DNA of 64,000 bases from Natronomonas moolapensis 8.8.11 (GCF_000591055.1 NC_020388.1:1240001-1304000); one strand, 5' to 3'. Counted from the stretch's first letter, positions 51,024 to 60,029 are shown. The notes: generated by a model not told the origin, from the letters alone. Translations and numbers: made by a program.

Positions 51024-51031
51024 TTTAATCG
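51024..51031 (+). promoter_or_regulatory. TATA-like element of the pspA gene
   Basis: TTTTAATC lies about 27 bases before the ATG at 51055, the usual place for a leaderless haloarchaeal promoter. Two further AT-rich boxes (TTTAAATAC at about 50926, ACGTATAAAT at about 50944) lie between pspA and dnaG. Confidence 0.4.
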
Positions 51032-51054
51032 CTGGGGCCACAAAGAGTCGGTAT

Positions 51055-51882
51055 ATGGGCATCCTCTCGCGGGCATCGTACGTCATCCGATCGAAAGTAA
51101 ACGCCGTCCTGAATCGCGCGGAAGATCCCCACGAGACGCTCGATTACTCCTACGAGCAACTCCGGGACGAACTCCAGGACGTAAAAAAGGGGATCGCGGA
51201 TCTGACGACACAAAAGAAGCGACTGGAGATACAAAAGCGCCGCCTCGAGGAGAACGTCGAAAAACACAACGAACAGGCCAGACAGGCCGTCGAACAGGAC
51301 CGCGACGACCTCGCGCGCCGGGCCCTCGAAAAAAAGAAACAGAAGATGAGCCAGATCGAGGATCTCGAGACCCAGATCGCGGACCTCCAGAACACCCAAG
51401 ACAGCCTCGTCGAAAAGAAAGACACCCTCCAGCGCCGCATCGAGGAGTTCCGGACCGAAAAGGAAACGATGAAGGCCCGCCACGAAGCCGCCGAGGCGAG
51501 CGCCCGGGTCAGCGAGGCGATGACGGGGGCCGGCGACGAGATGGAAAACGTCTCTCGCTCGATCGAGCGCGCTCGCGATCAGACCGAGGACATGGAAGCC
51601 CGCGCCGCCGCGATGGACGAACTCGAGGACAGCGGGGCCTTCGAGAGCGCGCTCTCCGACGAGAGCGACCTCGAGCGGGAACTCGACGAACTGCGGGACG
51701 ACGGGGAAGTCGAGGCCGAACTGGAGACGCTGAAATCGGAGGCCGGGACGGGCGGCGGTGGCGGCGACAGCACTGGCGGCGGCGACGTCGACATCGAGCT
51801 CGACGACGACGCCGAGTCAGTCGCGGCCGACCCGGAGGTCGAGGCCGAACTCGACGACATCAAACGCGACGAAGAGCAATAA
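51055..51882 (+). CDS. pspA: PspA/IM30 family membrane-stress protein
   Basis: This 275-residue protein has the PspA/ESCRT-III-like plan: an amphipathic start MGILSRASYVIRSKVNAVLNR, then DPHETLDYSYEQL, and a long charged coiled coil (about 30-190) with KKRLEIQKRRLEENVEKH. The last 80 residues are acidic with a Gly-rich segment (GTGGGGGDSTGGG). It should assemble on membranes under stress. It is the only gene of the family here, with no PspC or regulator beside it. Confidence 0.92.
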   Translation: MGILSRASYVIRSKVNAVLNRAEDPHETLDYSYEQLRDELQDVKKGIADLTTQKKRLEIQKRRLEENVEKHNEQARQAVEQDRDDLARRALEKKKQKMSQIEDLETQIADLQNTQDSLVEKKDTLQRRIEEFRTEKETMKARHEAAEASARVSEAMTGAGDEMENVSRSIERARDQTEDMEARAAAMDELEDSGAFESALSDESDLERELDELRDDGEVEAELETLKSEAGTGGGGGDSTGGGDVDIELDDDAESVAADPEVEAELDDIKRDEEQ

Positions 51883-51929
51883 CGATCGACACGTCGTCCG
51901 GCACGTGCGAGGACGACACGACAGGCCCA

Positions 51930-52080
51930 GTACGCGGCGGTGACATCTTCCGCGGCGTAAGCGGAGCGGGATCGAAGATCCCGCAGGCAACCGGGCGACG
52001 CCCGACGACGGCGCGGGGTCCCTCGACAGAGGGGCTCCAGCCTGCTGTTAGTCGGGGGTCGGACGGACTCCCGCGGTCGC
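51930..52080 (-). mobile_element. Possible second IS200/IS605-type right-end remnant
   Basis: On the minus strand 51975-51941 reads GATCCCGCTCCGCTTACGCC followed by GCGGAAGATGTCA, similar to the conserved tail of haloarchaeal tnpB elements (compare the 32935 remnant). The stretch has serial hairpins: TCCGC-ggcgtaa-GCGGA, GCGGGATC-GAA-GATCCCGC (51966-51984), GGGCG-A-CGCCC (51993-52003) and CCCTC-GACA-GAGGG. No transposase frame is present. It may be an orphan structured RNA from TnpB. Confidence is limited as it rests on memory of the family. Confidence 0.38.
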
Positions 52081-52133
52081 CAGCCATCGGGCGTCAGCGA
52101 CCCCCGTGTGTGAACGAACACCACGAGCGATAC

Positions 52134-52217
52134 TACAGTAGCGATCGGAAGACACTGCACACTCGATCGCACGACAGCAGTGCGATCGATGTGTAATCAC
52201 TTCCGATGGTTACTATA
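52134..52217. repeat. 84-base imperfect inverted repeat (long hairpin)
   Basis: The left arm (52134-52172) and right arm (52180-52217) are complementary around a seven-base loop GACAGCA. The apical nine pairs CGATCGCAC/GTGCGATCG are perfect, and further out AGTA.C.ATCGGAA matches with few mismatches and bulges. It lies between the transposon-end remnant and the HAH_0734 gene. It might be a MITE, a processed RNA or a strong terminator. No frame crosses it convincingly. Confidence 0.75.
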
Positions 52218-52349
52218 ACTGGTGGCGTTCCAGACCGGCCATCTCCGGTGGTCTGTGCCACGGGGCGTACGCGAGTCACGCCCGGCCTGAACGTCGGGAT
52301 TCGACCGCTGAATCACAATAGCGCGCGAGCCGGGGGATCGGCCCCCAGT

Positions 52350-52619
52350 TCAGGCGGCCGCCGGATCGCCGCTCGCCCGGACGACGGTGATCGACTCGGC
52401 GTCGACCGCTTCGGTGTCGAGCCGCATCGGGACGAAGTTCCGCCGCTCGAAGTCTTCGCGTTCGTCGGCGGTGCCGATCGTACACCACAGTTGCACCTCT
52501 TCGGGGCCGTGCCACTCGCCCTGTCTCGAAATCCCGAAACAGACGAACTCCTCGCCGTCAAGCTCGATGACGGCACCCTTTCGGATGCCCGGGTCGCCGC
52601 GTACGATGAGTTTTTTCAT
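52350..52619 (-). CDS. HAH_0734-type haloarchaeal protein
   Basis: This 89-residue protein begins [22 protein letters not shown] and has [17 protein letters not shown] and ITVVRASGD segments. These match my memory of a small conserved haloarchaeal family named after HAH_0734. The N-terminal strand and the EWHGP motif are the most conserved. The function is not known. It is divergent from rpl44e with 142 bases between, a place where related haloarchaea keep the same neighbour. Confidence 0.75.
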   Translation of the reverse strand: MKKLIVRGDPGIRKGAVIELDGEEFVCFGISRQGEWHGPEEVQLWCTIGTADEREDFERRNFVPMRLDTEAVDAESITVVRASGDPAAA

Positions 52620-52761
52620 GCGTGTGGTTCGTCCGAACCCGATTTAAGCGCTTCGAACCGTGGGATCCGGGTGCTGCGGCGCCGGCCGGACGGGGGGTTC
52701 CGGATCGGGGAAATAAAAACCAAACCCGTTTTAACCCACCGTCCACTACCAGTCGGTACTT

Positions 52762-53043
52762 ATGGAGATGCCACGCCGGTTCAACACGTACTGCCCGCAC
52801 TGCCACACACACCACGAACACGAGGTCGAGAAGGTCCGGACGGGCCGTTCCTCCGGGACGAAGTGGGACGCCCGCCGAACCCGCCGCGGGAAGGCGGTGA
52901 TCGGGAACGCCGGCCGGTTCTCGAAGGTGCCGGGTGGCGACAAGCCGACGAAGAAGACCGACCTGAAGTATCGCTGCGGCGAGTGCGGCAAGGCCCACCT
53001 CAGAGAGGGATGGCGTGCCGGTCGGCTCATCTTCCAGGAGTAA
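52762..53043 (+). CDS. rpl44e: Ribosomal protein L44e
   Basis: This 93-residue large-subunit protein has the L44e zinc site: [15 protein letters not shown] at the N-terminus (C11, C14) and [15 protein letters not shown] near the C-terminus. The central basic part [23 protein letters not shown] contacts rRNA. Its stop lies two bases before the S27e start, the classic archaeal order. Length is normal. Confidence 0.97.
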   Translation: MEMPRRFNTYCPHCHTHHEHEVEKVRTGRSSGTKWDARRTRRGKAVIGNAGRFSKVPGGDKPTKKTDLKYRCGECGKAHLREGWRAGRLIFQE

Positions 53044-53045
53044 CG

Positions 53046-53219
53046 ATGCCGGGAACGTTCATTCGCGTCCGCTGTGACGACTGCGAGAACGAACAGGTCG
53101 TGTTCAGCAAGGCAGCGAACGCGGTCGACTGTGCGGTCTGTGGATCGACGCTTGCGACGCCGACCGGCGGCGAGGCCGACCTCCACACCGAGGTCGTCGA
53201 GACCGTCGAAGCGCGATAG
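53046..53219 (+). CDS. rps27e: Ribosomal protein S27e
   Basis: This 57-residue small-subunit protein has the S27e zinc ribbon: [16 protein letters not shown] and then [16 protein letters not shown]. Four cysteines at about 10, 13, 29 and 32 bind zinc. It starts two bases after the L44e stop and is followed by aIF2-alpha 58 bases later. Both the length and the pair order are normal. Confidence 0.96.
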   Translation: MPGTFIRVRCDDCENEQVVFSKAANAVDCAVCGSTLATPTGGEADLHTEVVETVEAR

Positions 53220-53277
53220 ATATCGGCCGGCGGGCGACAACGGTGGTTTTATTCTCGTCAGACGGATACCTTCGGGT

Positions 53278-54078
53278 ATGAAATACAGCGGCTGGCCCAC
53301 CCCCGGTGAACTCGTCGTCGGACGCGTCGACGAGATCGAGGATTTCGGCGTCTTCGTGGATCTAGAGGAGTACGAGAACAAACGCGGGCTGGTCCACGTC
53401 AGCGAGGTCGCTTCCGGGTGGATCAAGAACGTCCGCGATCACGTCAACACCGACCAGATGGTCGTCTGCAAGGTGCTCGACGTCGACGAGAGCGCCCAAC
53501 AGGTCGATCTCTCGATCAAGGACGTCAACGATCACCAGCGCTCCGACAAGATCCAGGAGTGGAAGAACGACCAGAAGGCCGACAAGTGGATGGAGATCGC
53601 CTTCGGCGAGGGGATCGAGGACGACGACTTCCGCCGGGTCGCCAACGAACTCATCGACGAACACGGATCCCTCTATGCCGGCTTCGAGCAGGCAGCTATC
53701 CACGGTCCCGAAGCGATCTCGGGGACGGACCTCGGCGACGAAGAAGTCGATGCGATCGTCGAGACGGCCCGCGAGAACGTCTCGGTCCCGTACGTCACTG
53801 TCACCGGCTACGTCGATTTGGAGGCGCCGGGAGGCGAGGGCGTCGAGGATATCCGCGGGGCGCTGTCGGCCGCCGAGGGCAACGGCGAGATCCCCGAGGA
53901 GATCGACCTCGACGTGACCTACGTCGGCTCGCCGGAGTACCGGATCCGCGTACAGGCGCCCAACTACAAGACCGCCGAGGACGAACTAGAAGCCAGTGCC
54001 GGACGCGCCAGCGAGACCATCGAGGCGACCGGCGGGTCGGCCGAGTTCCACCGCGAGCGTCGAACCGACGAGGAGTAG
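53278..54078 (+). CDS. eif2a: Translation initiation factor aIF2, alpha subunit
   Basis: This 266-residue protein has an S1 domain ([35 protein letters not shown], residues 11-45, in pieces), a helical middle domain, and the C-terminal alpha-beta domain that binds aIF2-gamma ([21 protein letters not shown], near 172-190). With beta and gamma it carries initiator tRNA to the ribosome. The ATG at 53278 follows a CGGGT context and puts the S1 fold at its normal place. It is part of the L44e-S27e-aIF2alpha-Nop10-PAC2 operon. Confidence 0.96.
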   Translation: MKYSGWPTPGELVVGRVDEIEDFGVFVDLEEYENKRGLVHVSEVASGWIKNVRDHVNTDQMVVCKVLDVDESAQQVDLSIKDVNDHQRSDKIQEWKNDQKADKWMEIAFGEGIEDDDFRRVANELIDEHGSLYAGFEQAAIHGPEAISGTDLGDEEVDAIVETARENVSVPYVTVTGYVDLEAPGGEGVEDIRGALSAAEGNGEIPEEIDLDVTYVGSPEYRIRVQAPNYKTAEDELEASAGRASETIEATGGSAEFHRERRTDEE

Positions 54079-54082
54079 GCAG

Positions 54083-54262
54083 ATGGCCAAATCCGACATC
54101 CGCGTTTGCTCGGCGTGGGAGCGCGAGCACGACCGGCCGGTGTACACGCTCTCTGGGCGCTGTCCCGAGTGCGGTTCCCCGGCCGAAAACAGCGCGCCGG
54201 CACCGTTCGACCCCGCGGATCCCTACGGCGAGTACCGCCGGCGCGCGCGACGGCGTGACTGA
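54083..54262 (+). CDS. nop10: H/ACA RNP protein Nop10
   Basis: This 59-residue protein has the Nop10 zinc ribbon and linker: VCSAWE in the first strand, YTLSGRCPECGSPAENSAPAPFDPADPYGEYRR in pieces. It joins Cbf5, Gar1 and L7Ae in guide-dependent pseudouridylation. Where the first zinc knuckle often has C-x2-C, only C9 is seen at the N-terminus, as in several archaeal Nop10s. It starts five bases after the aIF2-alpha stop codon. Confidence 0.94.
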   Translation: MAKSDIRVCSAWEREHDRPVYTLSGRCPECGSPAENSAPAPFDPADPYGEYRRRARRRD

Positions 54263-54326
54263 CAGCGGACGGACGACCCGCCACGGATCGCCGTGCTCTT
54301 ATGTCGGTGGCCGCCCAGTGGTTCGC

Positions 54327-55076
54327 ATGGACGAGTTCGACATCGATCGGCTCTCGACACCCGATCTCGACGATCCCGTACTGATCGAGGGGCTGCCCGG
54401 CGTCGGCCACGTCGGGAAGCTGGCCGCCGAACACCTCCTCGAGGAGTTCGACGCCGAGTTGGTGCGTCGGATCCACTCCGAGCATTTCCCGCCGCAGGTC
54501 ACCGTCGAGGAGGGTCGGACCCAGTTGGCCTCCGCGGAGATGTACGCGATCCGCGACGCCGAACGCGATCTGCTCGTGTTGACCGGCGATCACCAGGCCG
54601 GCGACGGGCCGGGGCACTACCGCCTCACGGAGACGATCCTCGACGTGGCGGCCTCGTTCGACGTCGCACAGGTGTATGCCCTCGGGGGGATCCCGACCGG
54701 CGAGCTGGTCGATGAACCGGCCGTCGTCGGCGCGGCGACCGCCGACGAGGAGATCGAATCGCTCGAGACCTTCGGCGTCGAGTTCCGCGAGAACGAACCC
54801 GCAGGCGGCATCGTCGGCGTCTCCGGACTCCTGCTCGGGCTGGGCGAGCGGCGTGGCTTCGAGGCTGCCTGCCTGATGGGCGAGACGAGCGGCTACCTCG
54901 TCGACCCCAAGAGCGCCCGAGTCGTCCTGGAGACACTCGAGGCCGCGGTGCCGTTCGAGGTCGGCTACGACACCCTCTCCGAGCGCGCCGAGGAGATGGA
55001 GGCGGTAATCAAACGTATCCGACAGATGGAACAGGGTACGACACCGAGTGAGGAAGACCTGAGGTACATCGGATGA
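54327..55076 (+). CDS. PAC2 family protein (proteasome assembly chaperone-like)
   Basis: This 249-residue protein matches the PAC2 fold: DPVLIEGLPGVGHVGKLAAEHLLEEF (near 16-40), LLVLTGDHQA (near 82), VYALGGIPTG (near 112) and GVSGLLLGLGERRGFEAACLMGET (near 160-185), in pieces. Members are thought to help proteasome assembly. It ends with coiled-coil-like RIRQMEQG and the motif RYIG. It is the last conserved gene of the aIF2-alpha operon and overlaps the next gene by four bases. Confidence 0.9.
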   Translation: MDEFDIDRLSTPDLDDPVLIEGLPGVGHVGKLAAEHLLEEFDAELVRRIHSEHFPPQVTVEEGRTQLASAEMYAIRDAERDLLVLTGDHQAGDGPGHYRLTETILDVAASFDVAQVYALGGIPTGELVDEPAVVGAATADEEIESLETFGVEFRENEPAGGIVGVSGLLLGLGERRGFEAACLMGETSGYLVDPKSARVVLETLEAAVPFEVGYDTLSERAEEMEAVIKRIRQMEQGTTPSEEDLRYIG

Positions 55077-55318
55077 GCCGCGTTCCAGTCACCGACGCTG
55101 TCGTCGAACAGCTCCGGGACGTCCTCGAGGCCGACCTCATCGACCACGAGCTCAACCACATGGGAGCGGGCTTTGCGGCCCGGGATCTCGGCCACGAGGA
55201 GTTGGCGCAGTTCGTCCACGAGGCAGACGCCGCGACCTACTACGAGGCGCTCGACCGCGCACGCGAGCGGGTCGACGACGAGGGGACCGCGGACGTCGGA
55301 TCCGACCCGGACGCCTGA
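55073..55318 (+). CDS. Small hypothetical protein after the PAC2 gene
   Basis: This 81-residue acidic protein has helices VTDAVVEQLRDVLEADLIDHEL and DAATYYEALDRARERVDDE in pieces, with a GAGFAARDLGHEELAQFVH segment between. It overlaps the PAC2 stop as ATGA, so it is translated with that operon. No known motif is seen. It is helical and soluble, and possibly a partner of the PAC2 protein. Confidence 0.65.
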   Translation: MSRVPVTDAVVEQLRDVLEADLIDHELNHMGAGFAARDLGHEELAQFVHEADAATYYEALDRARERVDDEGTADVGSDPDA

Positions 55319-55340
55319 CGCCGGGCGAACCGGACGCGCG

Positions 55341-55384
55341 ACTCCGATTCCGGCTCCGATTCCGGTTCCGTTTCGGGTTCGAGA
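55341..55384. repeat. Short 12-bp degenerate repeat
   Basis: CTCCGATTCCGG occurs twice and is followed by two altered copies (TTCCGTTTCGGG and a half unit), just after the small gene at 55073-55318. It is non-coding and has no clear role. Confidence 0.6.
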
Positions 55385-55472
55385 GCAAATCCAGTGTGCC
55401 GAGACCGAGGGGTAGGCGCAAGCGGGACAGATTCCAACAGAGCCAAGTTCGTCGTTTCCGTCGGTTTTGACG

Positions 55473-56309
55473 ATGAGTGTACTCCGCGAGGACATCGAGG
55501 ACTTACAGCGGCGCTACGAGGAGGGGCTGGCCGCCGAGGCGGTCGGGGCCGACGAGCGCGCCCTCCTCGACGAGTTTCTGACCGCCCTCGAGGCTGGCGA
55601 GATCCGCGCCGCCGAGCGCGAGGACGGCGGGTGGGCCGCCAACAGCTGGGTCAAACAGGGCATCCTGCTCAACTTCGGGCTTCGGGAAATCGAGACGCAC
55701 ACGCACGGCGGCGTCGACTACCACGACGTCCTCCCGCTCAGGGGGACCGGCGACCTCCCGGGGCGCGGTACCCGGAACACGCCGGACGGCACCGTCGTCC
55801 GCCGCGGGGCCTACGTCGGTGGCGACGCGATTTTGATGAGCCCCGCCTTCGTCAACATCGGCGCGTACGTCGGCGACGGCACGTTGGTCGACTCCTGTGA
55901 CACCGTCGGCTCGGCGGCCCAGATCGGTGACAACGTCAAACTGGGTGCGAACACGCTGATCGGCGGCGTCCTCGAACCCGTCGAGGCCGCGCCCGTGGTC
56001 GTCGAGGACGACGTCTCCCTCGGGGCCGGCTGTCGCGTCACGAGCGGGTTCGTCGTCGGCGAAGGCAGCGTCGTCGGCGAAAACACGCTGTTGACCCCGC
56101 GGATCCCGGTGTACGATCTGGTCGAAGAGGAGATCGTTTACGGCGAGCTTCCGCCCGAACGGCGGGCGTTCAGCCGGTTCGTCGAATCGAGCGTCGGCGA
56201 ACACGACCTTTTCGACGGCGGGGCGTACAAACCCGCCGTCGTCGCCACCGACGTCGGAGCGGAAACCCTGGAAGCGACCGAACGCGAGGACGCCCTTCGG
56301 GACAACTGA
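55473..56309 (+). CDS. dapD: Tetrahydrodipicolinate N-succinyltransferase
   Basis: This 278-residue enzyme adds a succinyl group to tetrahydrodipicolinate in the lysine/diaminopimelate pathway. It has an N-terminal helical part (about 1-80) and a left-handed beta-helix of hexapeptide repeats (about 95-240) such as IGAYVGDGTLVDSCDTVG and NVKLGANTLIGG. The VVEDDVSLGAGCRV and GYVVGEG-like segments are typical. The gene stands alone; other dap genes are not in the window. The ATG at 55473 is chosen over an upstream TTG. Confidence 0.9.
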   Translation: MSVLREDIEDLQRRYEEGLAAEAVGADERALLDEFLTALEAGEIRAAEREDGGWAANSWVKQGILLNFGLREIETHTHGGVDYHDVLPLRGTGDLPGRGTRNTPDGTVVRRGAYVGGDAILMSPAFVNIGAYVGDGTLVDSCDTVGSAAQIGDNVKLGANTLIGGVLEPVEAAPVVVEDDVSLGAGCRVTSGFVVGEGSVVGENTLLTPRIPVYDLVEEEIVYGELPPERRAFSRFVESSVGEHDLFDGGAYKPAVVATDVGAETLEATEREDALRDN

Positions 56310-56554
56310 GGCGGGCTTCGGAACGACCGAAACGCCCTTTGGGGCGAGTGAGGCGCAAGGTATCGACGCCCGGCGCGAGGCCGCGTTCGGCGCGGCGCCC
56401 CCCGGGATTCGGCCTCGACCTGTCAGGTTATGTATGATCTGCTGACCGCGTTAGACAATAACAATCCATTATATTCTTTTAATAATACAAACAGTTTACT
56501 CAATATTAACATTATAATTCATAACAGTTTTGTACCCGTCGCTGCTCCGATCAG
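56310..56554. other. Intergenic region with AT-rich control segment before aceA
   Basis: The first half is GC-rich and structured. From about 56428 to 56535 the sequence turns AT-rich, for example ATTATATTCTTTTAATAATA and ATTAACATTATAATTCATAA. This is the lowest-GC stretch of the window and probably holds the aceA promoter and operators. I cannot define single boxes with confidence. Confidence 0.45.
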
Positions 56555-56644
56555 ATGCACACGATGAGCGAACGAGAAACCGAGCCACGGCGCGGCAGCA
56601 CGATCGAAGCGCCGGCGCCGGCCTCCGGTGACTCGCGCTCATAG
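56555..56644 (+). CDS. Possible 29-residue leader ORF upstream of aceA
   Basis: ATG at 56555 (or 56564) opens a frame of 29 residues beginning [16 protein letters not shown] and ending at TAG 56644, 14 bases before the aceA start. It is preceded by the AT-rich promoter region, so it would be on the aceA mRNA. It might be a regulatory leader or chance; residues are Arg/Glu/Pro/Ala-rich with no fold expected. Confidence 0.3.
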   Translation: MHTMSERETEPRRGSTIEAPAPASGDSRS

Positions 56645-56658
56645 GAACACGATATACC

Positions 56659-57726
56659 ATGGCACACGACAACGACGGAACGGACGAGGTCGCGAGCCGA
56701 GTTCAAAACACCGAGTCGATCACACGAGACGTTGACAATCCCGCCGCCCGCGAACTCCGCGAGAAGTTCGACGAGCAGGACTTCACGTTCGCGCCCGGCC
56801 TGTATCACGCTCTCGACGCCCGGCTGGCCGAGATGGCCGGTCTCGACGCCGCGTACATGTCCGGCTACTCGACGGTTCTGGGCCAGTTCGGCTTCCCGGA
56901 CCTCGAGATGGTCACGATGACCGAAATGGTCGAGAACGCAAAGCGCATCGTCGAAGCGACGAACCTGCCGGTCGTCGCCGACTGCGACACCGGCTACGGC
57001 GGCGTCCACAACGTTCGCCGTGCCGTCCGCGAGTACGAGAAGGCCGGCGTCGCCGCCGTCCACATCGAGGACCAGACGACCCCGAAACGTTGCGGGCACA
57101 TCGCCGGCAAGCAGATCGTCCCGCGCGACGAGGCCGAGGCACGCTTCTCGGCGGCTGTCGACGCCAAACAGTCCGAAGACACCGTCATCATCGCCCGGAC
57201 GGACGCCTACGGCTCCGCCAACGGCGACTGGGAGGAACACCTCGAGCGCGGCCGCATCTACGCCGACGCCGGCGTCGACCTGGTCTGGCCCGAGATGCCG
57301 GACCCCTCGCGCGAGGACGCCGTCAATTACGCCGAGACGATCCACGAGACCCACCCCGACCTGGATCTCGCGTTTAATTACTCGAGCTCTTTCGCGTGGT
57401 CCGAGGAGACGGACCCGCTCACGTTCCAGGAACTCGGTGACCTCGGCTACCAGTACATCTTCATCACGCTGTACGCGCTGCACTCCGGCGCACACGCGGT
57501 CTACGAGGACATGAAGAACATCTCGGAGAACGACGAGGCGGCCCAGTGGGACCTCGAGGACCGCTATCTCGGCCACGAGACCGAGAGTCACCACGAGCTC
57601 TCGTTCGTCTCGCGCTTCCAGGACATCGAAGCGCAGTTCGACCCCGAGGCGAAGGCCCGGATGGAACAGTCCGCGGGCTTCACCGAGGAGGAGAGCGACC
57701 CGGTGACCTCCGGCGACGACGACTGA
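56659..57726 (+). CDS. aceA: Isocitrate lyase
   Basis: This 355-residue TIM-barrel enzyme splits isocitrate into glyoxylate and succinate in the glyoxylate shunt. The catalytic loop is KRCGH (near 138-142), the Mg-binding ADCDTGYGG lies near 109-117, the HIEDQ segment near 131, and [13 protein letters not shown] near 170-182. The length is that of the short haloarchaeal type, a sister of the PEP mutase/isocitrate lyase group. Malate synthase follows 207 bases downstream on the same strand, which confirms the role. Acetate and fatty-acid growth would need it. Confidence 0.94.
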   Translation: MAHDNDGTDEVASRVQNTESITRDVDNPAARELREKFDEQDFTFAPGLYHALDARLAEMAGLDAAYMSGYSTVLGQFGFPDLEMVTMTEMVENAKRIVEATNLPVVADCDTGYGGVHNVRRAVREYEKAGVAAVHIEDQTTPKRCGHIAGKQIVPRDEAEARFSAAVDAKQSEDTVIIARTDAYGSANGDWEEHLERGRIYADAGVDLVWPEMPDPSREDAVNYAETIHETHPDLDLAFNYSSSFAWSEETDPLTFQELGDLGYQYIFITLYALHSGAHAVYEDMKNISENDEAAQWDLEDRYLGHETESHHELSFVSRFQDIEAQFDPEAKARMEQSAGFTEEESDPVTSGDDD

Positions 57727-57933
57727 GGAGACACCGCCGCTTTGGGACGCAACGGGAGGGAGTGGGCGCAGCTTTCAGGGGACGGGAGCGCACCCCCGCG
57801 ACCCGGCGAGACGCACGGTGTGGGTCGCTGTGGACCCTTTTTTCGAGCGCCCGAATCGATCCATAGCGTGGCGACTCGCGAAACGATTCGGCCAGGTTTA
57901 ATACGCCCCCTCGTGTCACTCCAACCGACCGAT

Positions 57934-59244
57934 ATGACGGAACTCGACAAGCGAACCCACGAGCGGACGTTCGTCCGGACCTTCTTTACCACCCCGACGG
58001 CGGTCGAAGGCGAGGACGACTCGGCGAAGATGCTGGAAGGTGCCGCGGGCCTCAGCGGGATGGAGGCACCCGACGTCTGGGTGCCGGACAACGAGGACGC
58101 CACCGCGCCGAACATGCGCGACGAGGGCGCACAGAACATCATCGACGTCGTCTCCGAACACGGCGCCGACTACCCCGGCGAGATCCACCCGCGCGTCGTC
58201 TGGCACCGCGATAGCCCCTCGACGCGGTATCAGGGCTTCCAACGCATGCTCGAGATCGCAGACCCCGAGAACGGAGCCATCGAGCACATCGACGGGTTCG
58301 TCGTCCCCGAGGTCGGCGACATCGACGACTGGAAAAAAGCCGACGAGTTCCTGACGATCATCGAGAACGAGTACGGCTTCGATGAGGGCTCGATCAAGAT
58401 GTCCGTCATCATCGAGAGCGGCCAGTCCGAACTCGGTATGGAGAAGCTCCGCGACGAGATGGGCAAGCCGACGAACAACCTCGAGCGCCTGTTCATGCTC
58501 GTGATCGGCGAGGTCGACTACACGAAGGACGCCCGCGCCATCACGCCGACGGGCGCGCTGCCGGCGTGGCCCGAACTCCGTCACAACACCTCCCGTGCGG
58601 CGAGCGCCGCGGGGCTCATTTCCGTCGACGGTCCCTACGACGACATCCGCGACGTCGAGGGCTACCGAGAGCGCATGACCGACAACCAGGCCAAGGGAAT
58701 GCTCGGCATCTGGTCGCTCACCCCCGGGCAGGTCGTCGAGGCCAACAAGTCCGCGCTCCCGCCCGCGGAGGGCTACTGGCTTCTCGACGCCGACGGCCGC
58801 GAGGTCGAACTCGAAAGCGTCGACGGCGTCGAAGTGTATGACGGAGACCGCGTCTCCCTCGAGGAGACCGACGGCGGCTACGTCCTCTCGGTCGGCACCG
58901 ACGACCTCGAACTCGACGAGGACGAACTCACGCAGGAGTTGCTCGACCTCCTCGATTACGTTCCGAGCATGGACGACATCGTCGACTCCATGGAGGAGTT
59001 CGAGGCCGCCAAGGAGGCCGGCAAGGGCGCGATCGCGATGACCCAGGCCGCGACCGTCGAAATCGACGGCGTGCAGGTCGATATCAGCAGCGATCGGATG
59101 TGGGACGAGGCCACCTACCAGGCGCTTCAGACCCCGATCACGCTGTTCCAGGACGTCTACGAGAACCGCCCCGACCAACACGAGGGGCTCGCCGAACTCT
59201 ACAGCGAGGACGTCGTCGAGCGCGCGATGGACGTCGGGAACTGA
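57934..59244 (+). CDS. aceB: Malate synthase, haloarchaeal type
   Basis: This 436-residue enzyme condenses glyoxylate with acetyl-CoA. It belongs to the short haloarchaeal class (AceB of the citrate-lyase beta/HpcH-like fold) rather than the larger A or G isoforms. Evidence is the RTFFTTPTAVEG N-terminus, DVWVPDNEDATAPNM (near 47-61), HPRVVWHRDSP, VVPEVGDIDDW and the MSVIIESGQSELGM segment with the metal-binding Glu. A C-terminal domain of about 150 residues is specific to the group. It lies after aceA. The ATG at 57934 is the first plausible start after the promoter. Confidence 0.92.
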   Translation: MTELDKRTHERTFVRTFFTTPTAVEGEDDSAKMLEGAAGLSGMEAPDVWVPDNEDATAPNMRDEGAQNIIDVVSEHGADYPGEIHPRVVWHRDSPSTRYQGFQRMLEIADPENGAIEHIDGFVVPEVGDIDDWKKADEFLTIIENEYGFDEGSIKMSVIIESGQSELGMEKLRDEMGKPTNNLERLFMLVIGEVDYTKDARAITPTGALPAWPELRHNTSRAASAAGLISVDGPYDDIRDVEGYRERMTDNQAKGMLGIWSLTPGQVVEANKSALPPAEGYWLLDADGREVELESVDGVEVYDGDRVSLEETDGGYVLSVGTDDLELDEDELTQELLDLLDYVPSMDDIVDSMEEFEAAKEAGKGAIAMTQAATVEIDGVQVDISSDRMWDEATYQALQTPITLFQDVYENRPDQHEGLAELYSEDVVERAMDVGN

Positions 59245-59345
59245 CGGGCGGCGTCGGACTCCGAGGGTCGGTTCGCGACCGTTTTATATTCCAAACCCCC
59301 GTTCCGTACCGGTGGTGCTTTTTTCGACCGTCACGAAGCGGCAGT

Positions 59346-59990
59346 ATGCTCAGATACGTGACGACGAACGAGGGGAAAGTCCGGGAGGCAGAGGCGTACC
59401 TCGGCGACGAGGTCGCCGCTTTCGAGTACGACTACACGGAGATCCAGGCCGACTCCTTGGAGGCGGTCGCCGCCCAAGGGGCGCGCGAAGCATACGAACA
59501 CGTCGACGGACCGGTGATCGTCGACGACGCGGGGCTGTACCTCGAGGGATTCGATGGCTTTCCCGGCCCCTATTCGGCGTACGTCGAGAACACACTCGGC
59601 ATCGAGCGCGTCGGCCGACTCGCCCGACGGGAGAACGCGCGGCGGGCGAAGTTCCGGTGTGTGATCGCCTACTGCGACGGCGAGCCCTTCGAGGCCTCCC
59701 CCGAACCGGTCGACGTCGAGGACCGCCGGGGTCGGGACCTCGACGCCGACGACCGGGCGACGGCGGCGACGGACGACACCGTCGTCGGCTCCGGCCTACC
59801 GGTGAAACTCTTCGCCGGAGCGGTCCCGGGGCGGATCGTCGAACCCCGCGGTGACGGTGGGTTCGGTTACGACCCGATCTTCGAACACGACGGAACGACG
59901 TTCGCCGAAATGGGTTCCGAAAAAAAGAACGCCGTCTCACACCGCGGGCGGGCGCTCGGGAAGTTCGCCGAGTGGTTCGCCGAGCGATAG
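59346..59990 (+). CDS. XTP/dITP diphosphatase (ITPA/RdgB family)
   Basis: This 214-residue enzyme clears non-canonical purine triphosphates. Motifs are VTTNEGKVREAEAYL (substrate loop, residues 4-18), VDDAGLYLEGFDGFPGPYSAYV (near 59-80), GDGGFGYDPIFEHDG (near 168-182) and EKKNAVSHRGRALG (near 193-206). An insertion of about 35 Asp/Arg-rich residues (about 120-155) is not common in the family. The ATG at 59346 is standard. It lies 101 bases after aceB. Confidence 0.92.
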   Translation: MLRYVTTNEGKVREAEAYLGDEVAAFEYDYTEIQADSLEAVAAQGAREAYEHVDGPVIVDDAGLYLEGFDGFPGPYSAYVENTLGIERVGRLARRENARRAKFRCVIAYCDGEPFEASPEPVDVEDRRGRDLDADDRATAATDDTVVGSGLPVKLFAGAVPGRIVEPRGDGGFGYDPIFEHDGTTFAEMGSEKKNAVSHRGRALGKFAEWFAER

Positions 59991-60029
59991 CCCCACAAAT
60001 CCCGCCGGCGGTCGACAATCGCCCCCGCG

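Noticed and set aside
51883-52349. SRP RNA or RNase P RNA in the hairpin-rich gap
   Set aside because: I looked for the SRP domain IV core and for conserved RNase P segments and saw neither; the tail motif fits a transposon end better.
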